A DNA stretch of 64,000 bases, from assembly GCF_029433855.1 (NCBI RefSeq), contig NZ_JAROAU010000001.1:62001-126000 (forward strand). The letters run 5' to 3'. This stretch comes from Candidatus Kosakonia sp. 282A-S69 (GTDB lineage Bacteria; Pseudomonadota; Gammaproteobacteria; Enterobacterales; Enterobacteriaceae). This document shows, piece after piece, positions 16,984 to 25,026 of this stretch. The number at the start of each line of letters is the position of its first letter. Position 1 is the first letter of the stretch. The translations under genes and the position numbers were made by a program. The notes below the pieces were generated by a model. It was not told where the DNA came from. It searched no databases and saw nothing but the letters and a program-made list of their open reading frames with translations.

Positions 16984-17778
16984 ATGAAGAGAATGCTCCG
17001 CTCCCTGCTCACTACGCTGCTTCTCTGCACGCTTAGCCTGAGCGCCACGGCGAAAGAGATCACGGTGATGATTTCCGGCGGCTTTAAACCGGCGTTGCAG
17101 AAGCTGATCCCGCAATTTGAAGCGAAAACCGGCGATACCATTGTGGTGGTCGGCGGGCCATCGATGGGCAAAACGCCGCAGGCGATCCCCGCGCGGCTGG
17201 CGCGTGGCGAAGCGGCCGATGTGGTGATTATGGTCGGCGATGCGCTGACAAAGCTGTCAAAAGAGGGGTGGATTGCGCCCGGCTCCCGCGTCGAGCTGGC
17301 TGACTCCCCGATTGGGATGGTAGTGAAAGAGGGCGACGCGGTTCCCGCGATTAAAACGAATGAGGAGCTGCGCGCAACGCTGCTGAAAGCTAAATCGATT
17401 GCCTATTCCGACAGCGCAAGCGGCGTCTACATCAGCAGCCAGTTATTTAAGAAACTCGGCATTGAAGAGGCGGTGGCGCAGAAGGCGCATAAAGTGGAGC
17501 GCATTCCGGTCGCCAGCGAAGTGGCAAAAGGCCATTATGCCGTCGGCTTTCAGCAGGTGAGCGAACTGCTGCCAGAACATGGCGTGACGTTTGTGGGCGA
17601 GCTGCCTGCCGATCTCCAGTACATCACCCGTTTTGCCGGGGCAGTGACCGCGAAGGCGCAACATGCGCAGGAGGGCAAAGCGCTGCTGGCGTTCCTCTCC
17701 GCCCCTGAGGCGCAATCGACGATCCACCTTACCGGGATGCACTCCGTAGCGGCGGCACCGCGTGATACTGCTCAGTGA
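16984..17778 (+). CDS. ModA-like periplasmic substrate-binding protein
   Basis: A 264-residue protein with a signal peptide (residues 1-23, ending S-A-T-A). The two-lobed type 2 periplasmic binding fold of ModA and related proteins is visible in the I-S-G-G-F-K-P-A-L start, the G-E-A-A-D-V-V-I-M segment, and S-D-S-A-S-G-V-Y-I in the second lobe. No ABC permease or ATPase follows, so it is an orphan binding protein cotranscribed with an MFS transporter. It may sense or capture an organic acid rather than molybdate. The last 50 bases overlap the end of the convergent lysR-type gene. Confidence 0.8.
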   Translation: MKRMLRSLLTTLLLCTLSLSATAKEITVMISGGFKPALQKLIPQFEAKTGDTIVVVGGPSMGKTPQAIPARLARGEAADVVIMVGDALTKLSKEGWIAPGSRVELADSPIGMVVKEGDAVPAIKTNEELRATLLKAKSIAYSDSASGVYISSQLFKKLGIEEAVAQKAHKVERIPVASEVAKGHYAVGFQQVSELLPEHGVTFVGELPADLQYITRFAGAVTAKAQHAQEGKALLAFLSAPEAQSTIHLTGMHSVAAAPRDTAQ

Positions 17779-18652
17779 TGAGCTTCTCCAGCTCGGCGGC
17801 GATATAGGACTGCACGCGCCCGCTGCGGCGAATAAGCCCCAGCGTGCGTTTAACCACCGGGTCGGTCAGAGGCAGATGCGTCAGCACCGAGTGGGCTGAC
17901 GCGGGCATCGACATCGCCGGTATCGCCGCAATCCCCACCCCCGCTTCCACCATGCCGATCATGGTGGTGACATGGCGGGTTTCACAGATGCTCGGGCGCT
18001 CAGGTGTGATGTGCCCCAGCATCTGGTCAATCAAATTGCGGTTGCCAGAGGTTTTATCCAGCCCGATATAGTCATACTGATAAAATTCGCGCCAGGTGAG
18101 GCTCTTCTTACTGGCAATCGGGTGATCGTGGCGGCAGGCCGCAACATAGGTATCCACCACCAGCGGGCGAAACTCAATATCTGCCAGCAGGCTACCGGCG
18201 AAACAGATGCCGAAGTCCGCCTGGCCGCTGGCGACGGTGTCGATTACGTTACCCGCGCTGCTATCAATCAACTTCACGCGCACGCGGGGAAAGCGGGCTT
18301 TAAAGGTGCGGATCACATCGGGCATGAAGTAGCACGCCGCAGAGGGCACCGCCGCCACCGTCACCACGCCAACGCGGTCCTGGCTCACTTTATCGATATC
18401 GGCTAACACCGCTTCCACATTCATCAACAGCTGTTCGGAACGCTCGGCGAAGGTCTGCCCGTAGAGGGTCAGCGCCACCCGCCGCGTGGTTCTGTCGAAC
18501 AACTTAATGCCCAGCGCATTTTCGAGCTTCTCTATGCGGCGGCTCAATGCTGACTGCGACAGACAGATTGACTCGGCGGCAAGGCGAAAATTGCCATATT
18601 CCACCAGGGCGCGGAAAGCATAGAGATCGTTGAGATCGAAATTGACGGGCAT
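17729..18652 (-). CDS. LysR-family transcriptional regulator
   Basis: A 307-residue LysR regulator. The N-terminal winged helix (residues 6-65) has F-R-L-A-A-E-S-I-C-L-S-Q-S-A-L-S-R-R-I. The effector domain (about 92-295) follows. It is convergent with, and overlaps by 50 bases, the end of the binding-protein gene. It is the only regulator near the transporter pair and so its likely controller, though LysR genes usually diverge from their target. The effector is unknown. Confidence 0.9.
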   Translation of the reverse strand: MPVNFDLNDLYAFRALVEYGNFRLAAESICLSQSALSRRIEKLENALGIKLFDRTTRRVALTLYGQTFAERSEQLLMNVEAVLADIDKVSQDRVGVVTVAAVPSAACYFMPDVIRTFKARFPRVRVKLIDSSAGNVIDTVASGQADFGICFAGSLLADIEFRPLVVDTYVAACRHDHPIASKKSLTWREFYQYDYIGLDKTSGNRNLIDQMLGHITPERPSICETRHVTTMIGMVEAGVGIAAIPAMSMPASAHSVLTHLPLTDPVVKRTLGLIRRSGRVQSYIAAELEKLITEQYHAVPPLRSASR

Positions 18653-18735
18653 GATGGCAGGCGATCCTTCTCGGGCGGTTAACAGAGGGATAAAAGCATA
18701 ACCGCCCGGCAGACAAGATCAAATCTTTAACAACA

Positions 18736-19101
18736 CTACAACATCGGGCTGCGCGTTATCATTAACACAACGAGCGCAATCAGTGCCGGAAGCGCCTGCA
18801 CATAGAGTATTTTTCTACTGGCGGTGATCGCGCCAAAAATCCCCGCGATCAGCACGCAAACGAGGAAGAAAATTTTGACCTGAAAGCCGCTGTCGCCCAG
18901 CCACAGCCCCCACAGCAAACCCGCGGCTAAAAAGCCGTTATAGAGCCCTTGGTTGGCCGCCATCACCCGGCTGTCACGGGCAAAATCGGGGCTGAGGTTA
19001 AACGCCTTGCGACCTGTCGCCGTATTCCACAGAAACATTTCGAGCACAAGGATATAGAGGTGAATAACGGCGACAAGCGCAATAAGGATATTTGCTGGCA
19101 T
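18736..19101 (-). CDS. DUF1304 membrane protein
   Basis: A 121-residue protein with four membrane helices and the DUF1304 pattern: an N-terminal H-L-Y-I-L-V-L-E-M-F-L-W segment, N-Q-G-L-Y-N-G-F-L-A in the middle and G-x-x-G-A-x-T near the end. The ATG at 19101 has a GAGGG site seven bases upstream and is preferred to an in-frame codon at 19113. Function is unknown for the family. Confidence 0.8.
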   Translation of the reverse strand: MPANILIALVAVIHLYILVLEMFLWNTATGRKAFNLSPDFARDSRVMAANQGLYNGFLAAGLLWGLWLGDSGFQVKIFFLVCVLIAGIFGAITASRKILYVQALPALIALVVLMITRSPML

Positions 19102-19252
19102 AGCAACCCTCAAAAACTAATGTGCAGGTTAAGAAAGAGCTTAACCCATTTTTAGTTAACTTTGCGGCTGGCACAAGAGAGTCGAAGTGTTAATGAAGCG
19201 CAGCGCAGACGTGCAGCCAGATAATAGCCACTGCACGTTGCGCCGGGTAAGG

Positions 19253-20332
19253 TTATGGCTCGTTCTCGGAAGGCGCAGGCGCGGTCAGCGTTGCTCTTAC
19301 CTGCGGCAGGCCATGCGGATAGTTTTGCTGAATAAACTCAATCATCTTTTCCCGCACGTAACAGCGTAAATCAAAGGCCGTTGGCGAGTTCTGCGCCGTC
19401 ATCAACATCCTGATGGTCATGGTTTTTTCCGTGGTATCGGTCACCTGAAGCACCTGCGTTTGCTGATCCCAGAGCTTGGTTTCACTGAGCACTTTTTCAA
19501 AATGCTGGCGCAGAGGCTCTAATGGCATTGAGTAATCGACGTAGAGAAAAACCGAGCCTAATATTTGCGCATTATTACGCGTCCAGTTCTGGAACGGATT
19601 TTCGGTGAAGTAGGTAATCGGCAGTACCAGCCGACGCAGATCCCAGAGACGCACTACCACATAGGTCAGGTTTATCTCCTCAATCCAGCCCCACTCTTTT
19701 TCCACCACTACTGCATCATCAATTTTTATCGGTTGCGTAAAGGCAATCTGAATACCGGCAAAGAGATTGACCAGCGACTTTTGCAGGGCAAAACCGATGA
19801 TGATACCGGCAACCCCGGCACCGGCCAGAATTGTGGTGCCGAATTTTCGCACCCCAGGGAAGCTGAGCAAAATCAGGGAGAGGCAGAGCGTCACAAGGAT
19901 AACGATAGCGACTTTCTTCACGTACATTATCTGCGTGCGGATTTTGCGGGCACGAAGATTGTTCGAAATATTAATATCATAGCGGATAAAAAGCATATCC
20001 TGCGCCACGTTAATTAACCGAATCAGGACGGAGCAGAATGACAAAATAATAAATATGTTGATTGTTGTTGTAATAAAGCCCAGCGATTGGGGCTGGATGT
20101 GGACATAATTCACCCCAACGCGTATTAACAGCAGCGGAATGAATAGAAACATCGATCCGCGCAGATGCTTCTCAAGTGATTTGAAGAGTTTTCGGTCGCG
20201 ACTCTGCCAGTAACGGATAAATTGCAGCAGCGTAAACCTCGCGATAAAGCCGATCGCGAGCGAGAGCGTGACGAGCAATACAGCAGGCACCCATGCCGGA
20301 GCGCCAGATAACTCACCAAATAAAAAAGGCAT
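19253..20332 (-). CDS. MscS-family mechanosensitive channel
   Basis: A 359-residue inner-membrane channel. Four or five hydrophobic segments occupy residues 12-190. The pore helix contains the Gly/Ala-rich G-A-G-V-A-G-I-I-I-G-F-A-L-Q-K-S-L-V-N-L segment near 172-190, and the MscS beta domain follows (P-I-K-I-D-D ... W-G-W-I-E-E-I). It is longer than MscS and shorter than MscK or YbdG. It likely releases solutes under hypo-osmotic shock. Confidence 0.88.
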   Translation of the reverse strand: MPFLFGELSGAPAWVPAVLLVTLSLAIGFIARFTLLQFIRYWQSRDRKLFKSLEKHLRGSMFLFIPLLLIRVGVNYVHIQPQSLGFITTTINIFIILSFCSVLIRLINVAQDMLFIRYDINISNNLRARKIRTQIMYVKKVAIVILVTLCLSLILLSFPGVRKFGTTILAGAGVAGIIIGFALQKSLVNLFAGIQIAFTQPIKIDDAVVVEKEWGWIEEINLTYVVVRLWDLRRLVLPITYFTENPFQNWTRNNAQILGSVFLYVDYSMPLEPLRQHFEKVLSETKLWDQQTQVLQVTDTTEKTMTIRMLMTAQNSPTAFDLRCYVREKMIEFIQQNYPHGLPQVRATLTAPAPSENEP

Positions 20333-20678
20333 GCTTTCCCCTTATATCCTGCCAACACTCCTGCGTTGTCAGTACGGTTAAACGGATCGGTAACCCTTGC
20401 CTGGCAGATAATCCGCAGATTGCCTGATTCCCGCGCCTTATTATATGAAAAATATGAAAACAGCCTTATCCGCTGATAACAATATCAGGCAATTCTGATA
20501 ACGATTTGCAGGGAGGATGCGCTCTGAAGTGAGCCCGATATATTAAGAAGCCTAACGTATAAAGCTGGCAAAAATTGCGTATCCACTATACTGACCAGTG
20601 CAGTTGTCATTTACCTACGAAGCTGCTGACGATTACAGAATGTATAAAACCTGTACCCATGACCATCAGGAGAACAAC
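20333..20678. other. Divergent intergenic region between mscS-like and DUF4142 genes
   Basis: 346 bases, AT-rich around 20440-20580. The only feature I can support is the sigma-S-like -10 element near 20586. No open frame with coding character was seen. Confidence 0.4.
20586..20592 (+). promoter_or_regulatory. Sigma-S-like -10 element for the DUF4142 gene
   Basis: CTATACT matches the -10 preferred by stationary-phase sigma-S polymerase and lies about 90 bases before the start codon. No strong -35 is present, which is also typical. A motif match only. Confidence 0.35.
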
Positions 20679-21248
20679 ATGCACAAGAGTAAAACCCTGA
20701 AAGGGCTGCTGGCCGTATCGGCCGCCGTCGCGATGTTCAGCACTGTTGGCGTGCAAGCCCAGACACCGACGAGCGCCGCCCAGAGTAGTAGCGCTAGCGC
20801 AGCCAGCACTAAGCTCAGTTCCGGTGATGAAAAAGCACTGAAGGATATGGCACAGGCCAATATCAACGAGGTCGCCGCCGCGAAAATCGCACTGGAGAAA
20901 GCCAAAAGCAGCGAAGTGAAAGCCTACGCGCAGAAGATGGTCGATGACCACGGCGCAGCATTGACCAAAGTTCAGGCTGTCGCTCAGCAAAAAGGGGTGG
21001 AGCTGCCGACCGAGCCGGACGCCAAGCATAGAACGATGGCCGCCAAGCTGGAAAAGGAGAGTGGCGACAAGTTTGACAAGCTCTATATGGAAAACGCCGG
21101 CACCAAAGACCACAAAATGGTGCTTGATAAACTGCAGAGCGACGCTAAAGAGATCAAAGATCCAGACGTTAAAACGCTGGCCGATGCCCATACCCCGGTG
21201 GTTGAGCAGCACCTGAAGTCTGCCGAGCAGATGTCGGCCGCTAAGTAA
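20679..21248 (+). CDS. Periplasmic DUF4142 ferritin-like helical protein
   Basis: A 189-residue protein. The ATG at 20679 has a CAGGAGA site, and a signal peptide ends G-V-Q-A near residue 27. After a Ser/Ala-rich linker comes the DUF4142 four-helix domain: D-M-A-Q-A-N-I-N-E-V-A-A-A-K-I-A-L near residues 60-76, V-K-A-Y-A-Q-K-M-V-D-D-H near 83-94, and a His-containing last helix. The family is common in stress-associated secreted proteins; its activity is not established. An in-frame codon at 20598 lacks a ribosome-binding site and would hide the signal peptide. Confidence 0.85.
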   Translation: MHKSKTLKGLLAVSAAVAMFSTVGVQAQTPTSAAQSSSASAASTKLSSGDEKALKDMAQANINEVAAAKIALEKAKSSEVKAYAQKMVDDHGAALTKVQAVAQQKGVELPTEPDAKHRTMAAKLEKESGDKFDKLYMENAGTKDHKMVLDKLQSDAKEIKDPDVKTLADAHTPVVEQHLKSAEQMSAAK

Positions 21249-21311
21249 CAAAGCGTAAAAAAGTACACAAGCCTGTAAGCACCATTTTGCAGGTTTACGC
21301 TGTTGCAGACC

Positions 21312-21352
21312 GGGGCCACGCCGCTGCCAGACGCCGTGGCGTGCCCCTTTTG
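21312..21352 (+). terminator. Probable terminator after DUF4142 gene
   Basis: GC-rich inverted repeat (GGGGcCACGCC ... GGCGTGCCCC) with a 15-base loop, one mismatch bulge, and TTTT directly after the stem. It lies 64 bases after the stop codon. Confidence 0.5.
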
Positions 21353-21422
21353 GTTACCTTCCCTCCCCGCTTTTTAGTTAACCTCTGCTTAAATAATATT
21401 CTGCAACTATCGCACCGATTCA

Positions 21423-21449
21423 TAATGCTGCTGACGGGATTGCCGATAA
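21423..21449 (+). promoter_or_regulatory. Sigma-28 (FliA) promoter
   Basis: A perfect -10 GCCGATAA at 21442-21449 is preceded by TAAT at 21423-21426, with 15 bases between, as in the consensus TAAA-N15-GCCGATAA. It ends 33 bases before the chemoreceptor start codon, so this gene is predicted to belong to the flagellar late-class regulon. Confidence 0.75.
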
Positions 21450-21482
21450 CCAGATCATTCCTTACTCGATCCGGTAAATCTG

Positions 21483-22793
21483 ATGCGTATGCCTTTATTG
21501 AAACACCTTTTTTCCCTGAGCCGCCTGCGCTCATCCACCTCTTACAATGCGCTTTGCCAGAATAAACCTGTCATTGAATTCAGTCCGGAAGGGATCATCC
21601 ATAACGCCAGCCCGCAGTTTCTCTCAGCGATGGGCTACCGGGCGGATGAAATTATCGGCCAGCACCACCGTATATTCTGCCCGCCGTCGCTGGTGAACTC
21701 AGCGGAATACGCACAGTTCTGGCAGCGCCTTTCGCGCGGCGAAAGCTTTAGCGGCAAATATCTGCGCCTCGCAAAGGGAAACCGCCCTGTGTGGCTTGAG
21801 GCGAGTTATATCCCCGTCACCAATCGGCGCGGCGAGGTGACCCGGGTCATTAAAATTGCTGCCGACATTTCTGAGCGCATCCATGTTGCGCTTGAGAAGG
21901 AGGCAATTGTGAATGCCATTGGCCGCTCAATGGCGATCATCGCCTTCAGCCCCGAAGGGATCGTGCTGGAAGCGAATGACAACTTCCTGAGCACCACAGG
22001 CTATAAACGCGATGAGGTGATCGGTAAACATCATCGCCTCTTCTGCTCTGAGACGCTGTATAAGAGCGACGAATACCGGCAATTCTGGGAGAGGCTGAAC
22101 CAGGGCGAATTTTTTTCCGGTCAGTTTCCTCGCCTGAATCGCCGGGGAGAGCCTTTGTGGCTGCGGGCAACCTATAACCCTGTGTTTAACAGTGACGGAC
22201 AGCTTTATAAGATTGTGAAATTCGCCACCGATGTGACGGCAGATGTTCTGCGCAACCAGCGAGAGCAGGAAGCGGCTGTTCACGCGTGGGATATGGCCGT
22301 CCAGACCCGCGGAAGCGCGCAGACCGGCGCGACCGTGATCGAAAACAGCATCCGCATGATTGACACCATTGCGCAGAGAATGAGCGCGGTCTCCAGCGAT
22401 GTCTCGCGGCTCAACAATCAGTCGGACAGTATTGATGAGATGGTTGAGACCATCCGCAGCTTTGCCATGCAGACAAGGCTGATTGCGCTGAATGCCGCGA
22501 TCGAGGCTGCGCGGGCGGGCGCATCCGGACGAAGTTTTGCTGTGGTCGCCGCTGAAGTGCGTACGCTTGCGGCCAGCGTCAGTAGCGCAACGGAAGAGAT
22601 TGAGCGGGTTGTGGCGAGCAACAATCAACTGGCCAAAGAGGTGCTGAGCGGCATTGAGAGCAACCTGATGAACACCCGCGAAGGGGTGACACTGATGCGT
22701 GAAGCGGGCGAAGTTATTGCCAGCATCCAGAAAAATGCAGCCGGGGTTGAGGCTGCGGTTAAAGATGTTGCCCTTTCCGTCAAAGCTGACTGA
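21483..22793 (+). CDS. Soluble PAS-PAS methyl-accepting chemoreceptor (BdlA/Aer2-like layout)
   Basis: A 436-residue protein without membrane segments. Two PAS domains (about 22-135 and 144-255) each begin with the pattern F-S-P-E-G-I and G-Y-x-x-D-E-x-I-G-x-H-H-R, and a shortened receptor signalling domain (about 270-425) follows. The signalling hairpin reads I-R-S-F-A-M-Q-T-R-L-I-A-L-N-A-A-I-E-A, differing from the usual [11 protein letters not shown]. No CheR-binding pentapeptide is present. The domain order is that of Pseudomonas BdlA, which links redox or energy cues to biofilm dispersal. A FliA promoter drives it, consistent with a role in motility. Start codon choice between 21483 and 21489 is uncertain. 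Confidence 0.88.
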   Translation: MRMPLLKHLFSLSRLRSSTSYNALCQNKPVIEFSPEGIIHNASPQFLSAMGYRADEIIGQHHRIFCPPSLVNSAEYAQFWQRLSRGESFSGKYLRLAKGNRPVWLEASYIPVTNRRGEVTRVIKIAADISERIHVALEKEAIVNAIGRSMAIIAFSPEGIVLEANDNFLSTTGYKRDEVIGKHHRLFCSETLYKSDEYRQFWERLNQGEFFSGQFPRLNRRGEPLWLRATYNPVFNSDGQLYKIVKFATDVTADVLRNQREQEAAVHAWDMAVQTRGSAQTGATVIENSIRMIDTIAQRMSAVSSDVSRLNNQSDSIDEMVETIRSFAMQTRLIALNAAIEAARAGASGRSFAVVAAEVRTLAASVSSATEEIERVVASNNQLAKEVLSGIESNLMNTREGVTLMREAGEVIASIQKNAAGVEAAVKDVALSVKAD

Positions 22794-23198
22794 TATAACA
22801 GTTCAACAAAGGGAAAGCGCCACGCCATAACCCAAATTTCCCGTCCAGACCAGAAGAGGGGCTAGCAGGCAGCACACTGCCGTAAGCCCCTCTCCTCTTT
22901 TTATTGCCCACCTGCCCGCTTCAAACCACCGCGCACGCCTATTAGTACGCTAGGAACAATCGATTAAAGCTAACAATTAATGACAATTTGCCCTATTAAA
23001 CAAGTCATTACGTCTGAACTCATCTCCCCCATTTCACGCCGACTGTTTCGTTACGAAATTATTTACCCTTCTTCCTCTATCTTTCCGTAAAAATCGTGCC
23101 ACAATTCACTCAATAAAATCGCGCGTAACTAGTTAACGCGCTATTTATAAAATATAACAACAACACTCTTTCTTAACGCTACCAAACAGGGCGCGACT
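22794..23198. other. Intergenic stretch between two chemoreceptor genes
   Basis: 405 bases: the terminator at 22856, then about 290 AT-rich bases leading to the next gene. I looked for a sigma-28 promoter and did not find one here; a sigma-70 promoter cannot be placed with confidence. Confidence 0.4.
22856..22903 (+). terminator. Terminator after PAS chemoreceptor
   Basis: Outer stem GAGGGGCT (22856-22863)/AGCCCCTC (22885-22892), an inner stem GGCAG/CTGCC, and then a T-rich run. A strong two-part hairpin. Confidence 0.8.
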
Positions 23199-24563
23199 AT
23201 GAACAGATTGAAAAACTACACTATCCGCCGCGTCGTGTTATGGATCCTCCTGACGGCGCTGGCGCTGATTACCGCGACCGGCGGCTATGCGGCCTTTGCC
23301 GTGCGCGATATGAACAGGCAGGCGGATCAGAGCGCAGCGCTGACCCAGCAGGCAATTTTCATCTCCCACGCTACGCAGGTGCTGCAACAGGGAAGCGAGG
23401 CTGAAAAAGCGGCGCTGATGAATGAAATTCCGCCAGGTGCTGAGTGGGCCACAGACGCGTTATCCGGCCCTGCCAGCGCCTGGAAAAAACAGGCCAGCGA
23501 GCGTCTGTCGGCGTTAACTCGCCAGACACAAGAGAGTAGCGCACAGATCGCCGCGGATCGCACTCAACTCGATATCGTGCTGATTGTCGCTCTGCTGGCC
23601 GCCGCCGGGCTGGTGCTGTTTTGCGACTGCTACCTGGTTATCCATCTGGTCAGGCCCGTTGGCGATATCCGCTCCCACTTCCGCCTTATTGCGCAGGGTG
23701 ATTTAACCTACCAGCCGCAGGATATTGGCCGTAACTGCGTCGGGCAGATGATCCCACTGGTGCGCGAGATGCAGAACAGCCTGCTGTCCACCGTCAGCGC
23801 CATCAGCGAGAACAGCGACGCGCTGCACCTGGAAGCACGCGAGATCGCTGCCGGCAACAGCGATTTAGCGAACCGCACAACCCAGCAGGCAGCGGCTCTT
23901 GAACAAGCGGCATCCAGTATGGAGGAGTTGACCTCAACGGTCAGCCACAACGCTGATAATGCGCGTCAGGTTCGCGATCTCTCGGTGATGACCGCACATA
24001 CCACCGAGAAAGCGAGCCACCTGGTGGAAACCCTTGCCAGCACCATGAACCGCATTGCCGATGGCTCCGAGCAGATCCGCCAGTTCACCTCCACCATCAA
24101 CAGCATTGCTTTCCAGACCAATATCCTCGCGCTGAATGCTGCCGTTGAAGCGGCGCGCGCTGGCGAGCAGGGCCGCGGTTTCGCCGTGGTGGCAACAGAA
24201 GTGCGCTCCCTGGCCCAGCGCAGTGCGGCGGCGGCACGTGAGATTGAGTCGCTGATCAAATCCGCCATCACCTCGGTTCATGAGGGCAAAAATGTGGCAG
24301 AAGATGCCGGCGAAGCGATGAGCGAAGTGAAAAGCAATGTCGCCAGCGTCAATGCGCTGATCGGCGAAATCGCGCTCGCCTCCGATGAGCAGAGCAAGGG
24401 CATCTCGCAGGTGACTCACGCGGTTGCCGAGCTGGATCGCGTGACTCAGCAGAACGCTGCGTTGGTGCACCAGATTACGGCATCAGCCAGCAACCTTAAT
24501 GGCAGAACGGAAACCCTGCGCGGCGTGGTTCAACACTTTACGCTGCCGCACGCGGTTAACTGA
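23199..24563 (+). CDS. Membrane methyl-accepting chemotaxis protein with short periplasmic domain
   Basis: A 454-residue receptor. TM1 is at about 12-34 and TM2 at about 124-147, enclosing a periplasmic domain of only ~90 residues, smaller than in Tsr or Tar. A HAMP domain (about 148-200) and a complete signalling domain follow, with the canonical hairpin [30 protein letters not shown] near 300-330. The C-terminus lacks the N-W-E-T-F pentapeptide, so adaptation depends on other receptors. The ligand is unknown. Confidence 0.92.
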   Translation: MNRLKNYTIRRVVLWILLTALALITATGGYAAFAVRDMNRQADQSAALTQQAIFISHATQVLQQGSEAEKAALMNEIPPGAEWATDALSGPASAWKKQASERLSALTRQTQESSAQIAADRTQLDIVLIVALLAAAGLVLFCDCYLVIHLVRPVGDIRSHFRLIAQGDLTYQPQDIGRNCVGQMIPLVREMQNSLLSTVSAISENSDALHLEAREIAAGNSDLANRTTQQAAALEQAASSMEELTSTVSHNADNARQVRDLSVMTAHTTEKASHLVETLASTMNRIADGSEQIRQFTSTINSIAFQTNILALNAAVEAARAGEQGRGFAVVATEVRSLAQRSAAAAREIESLIKSAITSVHEGKNVAEDAGEAMSEVKSNVASVNALIGEIALASDEQSKGISQVTHAVAELDRVTQQNAALVHQITASASNLNGRTETLRGVVQHFTLPHAVN

Positions 24564-25026
24564 GGTTCCTGAAACAACATGTTATACGGGACGAGGCTAC
24601 GCACCGGAGAAGTTACCGGGCGTAGAAATAAAAAAGCAGACGTCTTTTACCTCTTCGTCTTATTTGTAACGGGCAGTGCCGATGTCGCGGCTGCCCGTTT
24701 TTTTTCACTCTTTTGGGCAATTAAAATATTCTTCTTATTTATTAATGATGTTGCTACGTCAACTGCCTGTAGACCTCCGCCTTTTGCTCTCCCTCCCCGG
24801 CTGGCGCGCGCTGAGGGCGAAAATGAAATTATGAAATAATTGTGAGACCGCACCTTTTACAGGCATCAGTTGCGCTCCGTTACTGCTACTATTAGGACAA
24901 GTCATATTTGCATTTGGCTGACGTTGCCTGCCGGTATGCTTCCATCCTGCTGTAAAAACTAAAAAGCGTTTTCAGCACCCTTTATCTTTTTTTTACCCAC
25001 CGTCCACAGCCGGTTGGGAGGCAACA
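24564..25026. other. Intergenic stretch between chemoreceptor and EAL genes
   Basis: 463 bases. It holds the terminator at 24668-24705 and then an AT-rich leader to the EAL gene with no convincing promoter consensus. An 86-codon open frame across it runs through the terminator hairpin and is not credible as a gene. Confidence 0.4.
24668..24705 (+). terminator. Strong terminator after membrane chemoreceptor gene
   Basis: Eight-base stem ACGGGCAG (24669-24676)/CTGCCCGT (24691-24698) followed by seven or more T residues. Confidence 0.88.

Noticed and set aside
24579-24839. An 86-codon frame after the membrane chemoreceptor gene
   Set aside because: It runs through a strong terminator hairpin and its T-run and has no coding character.
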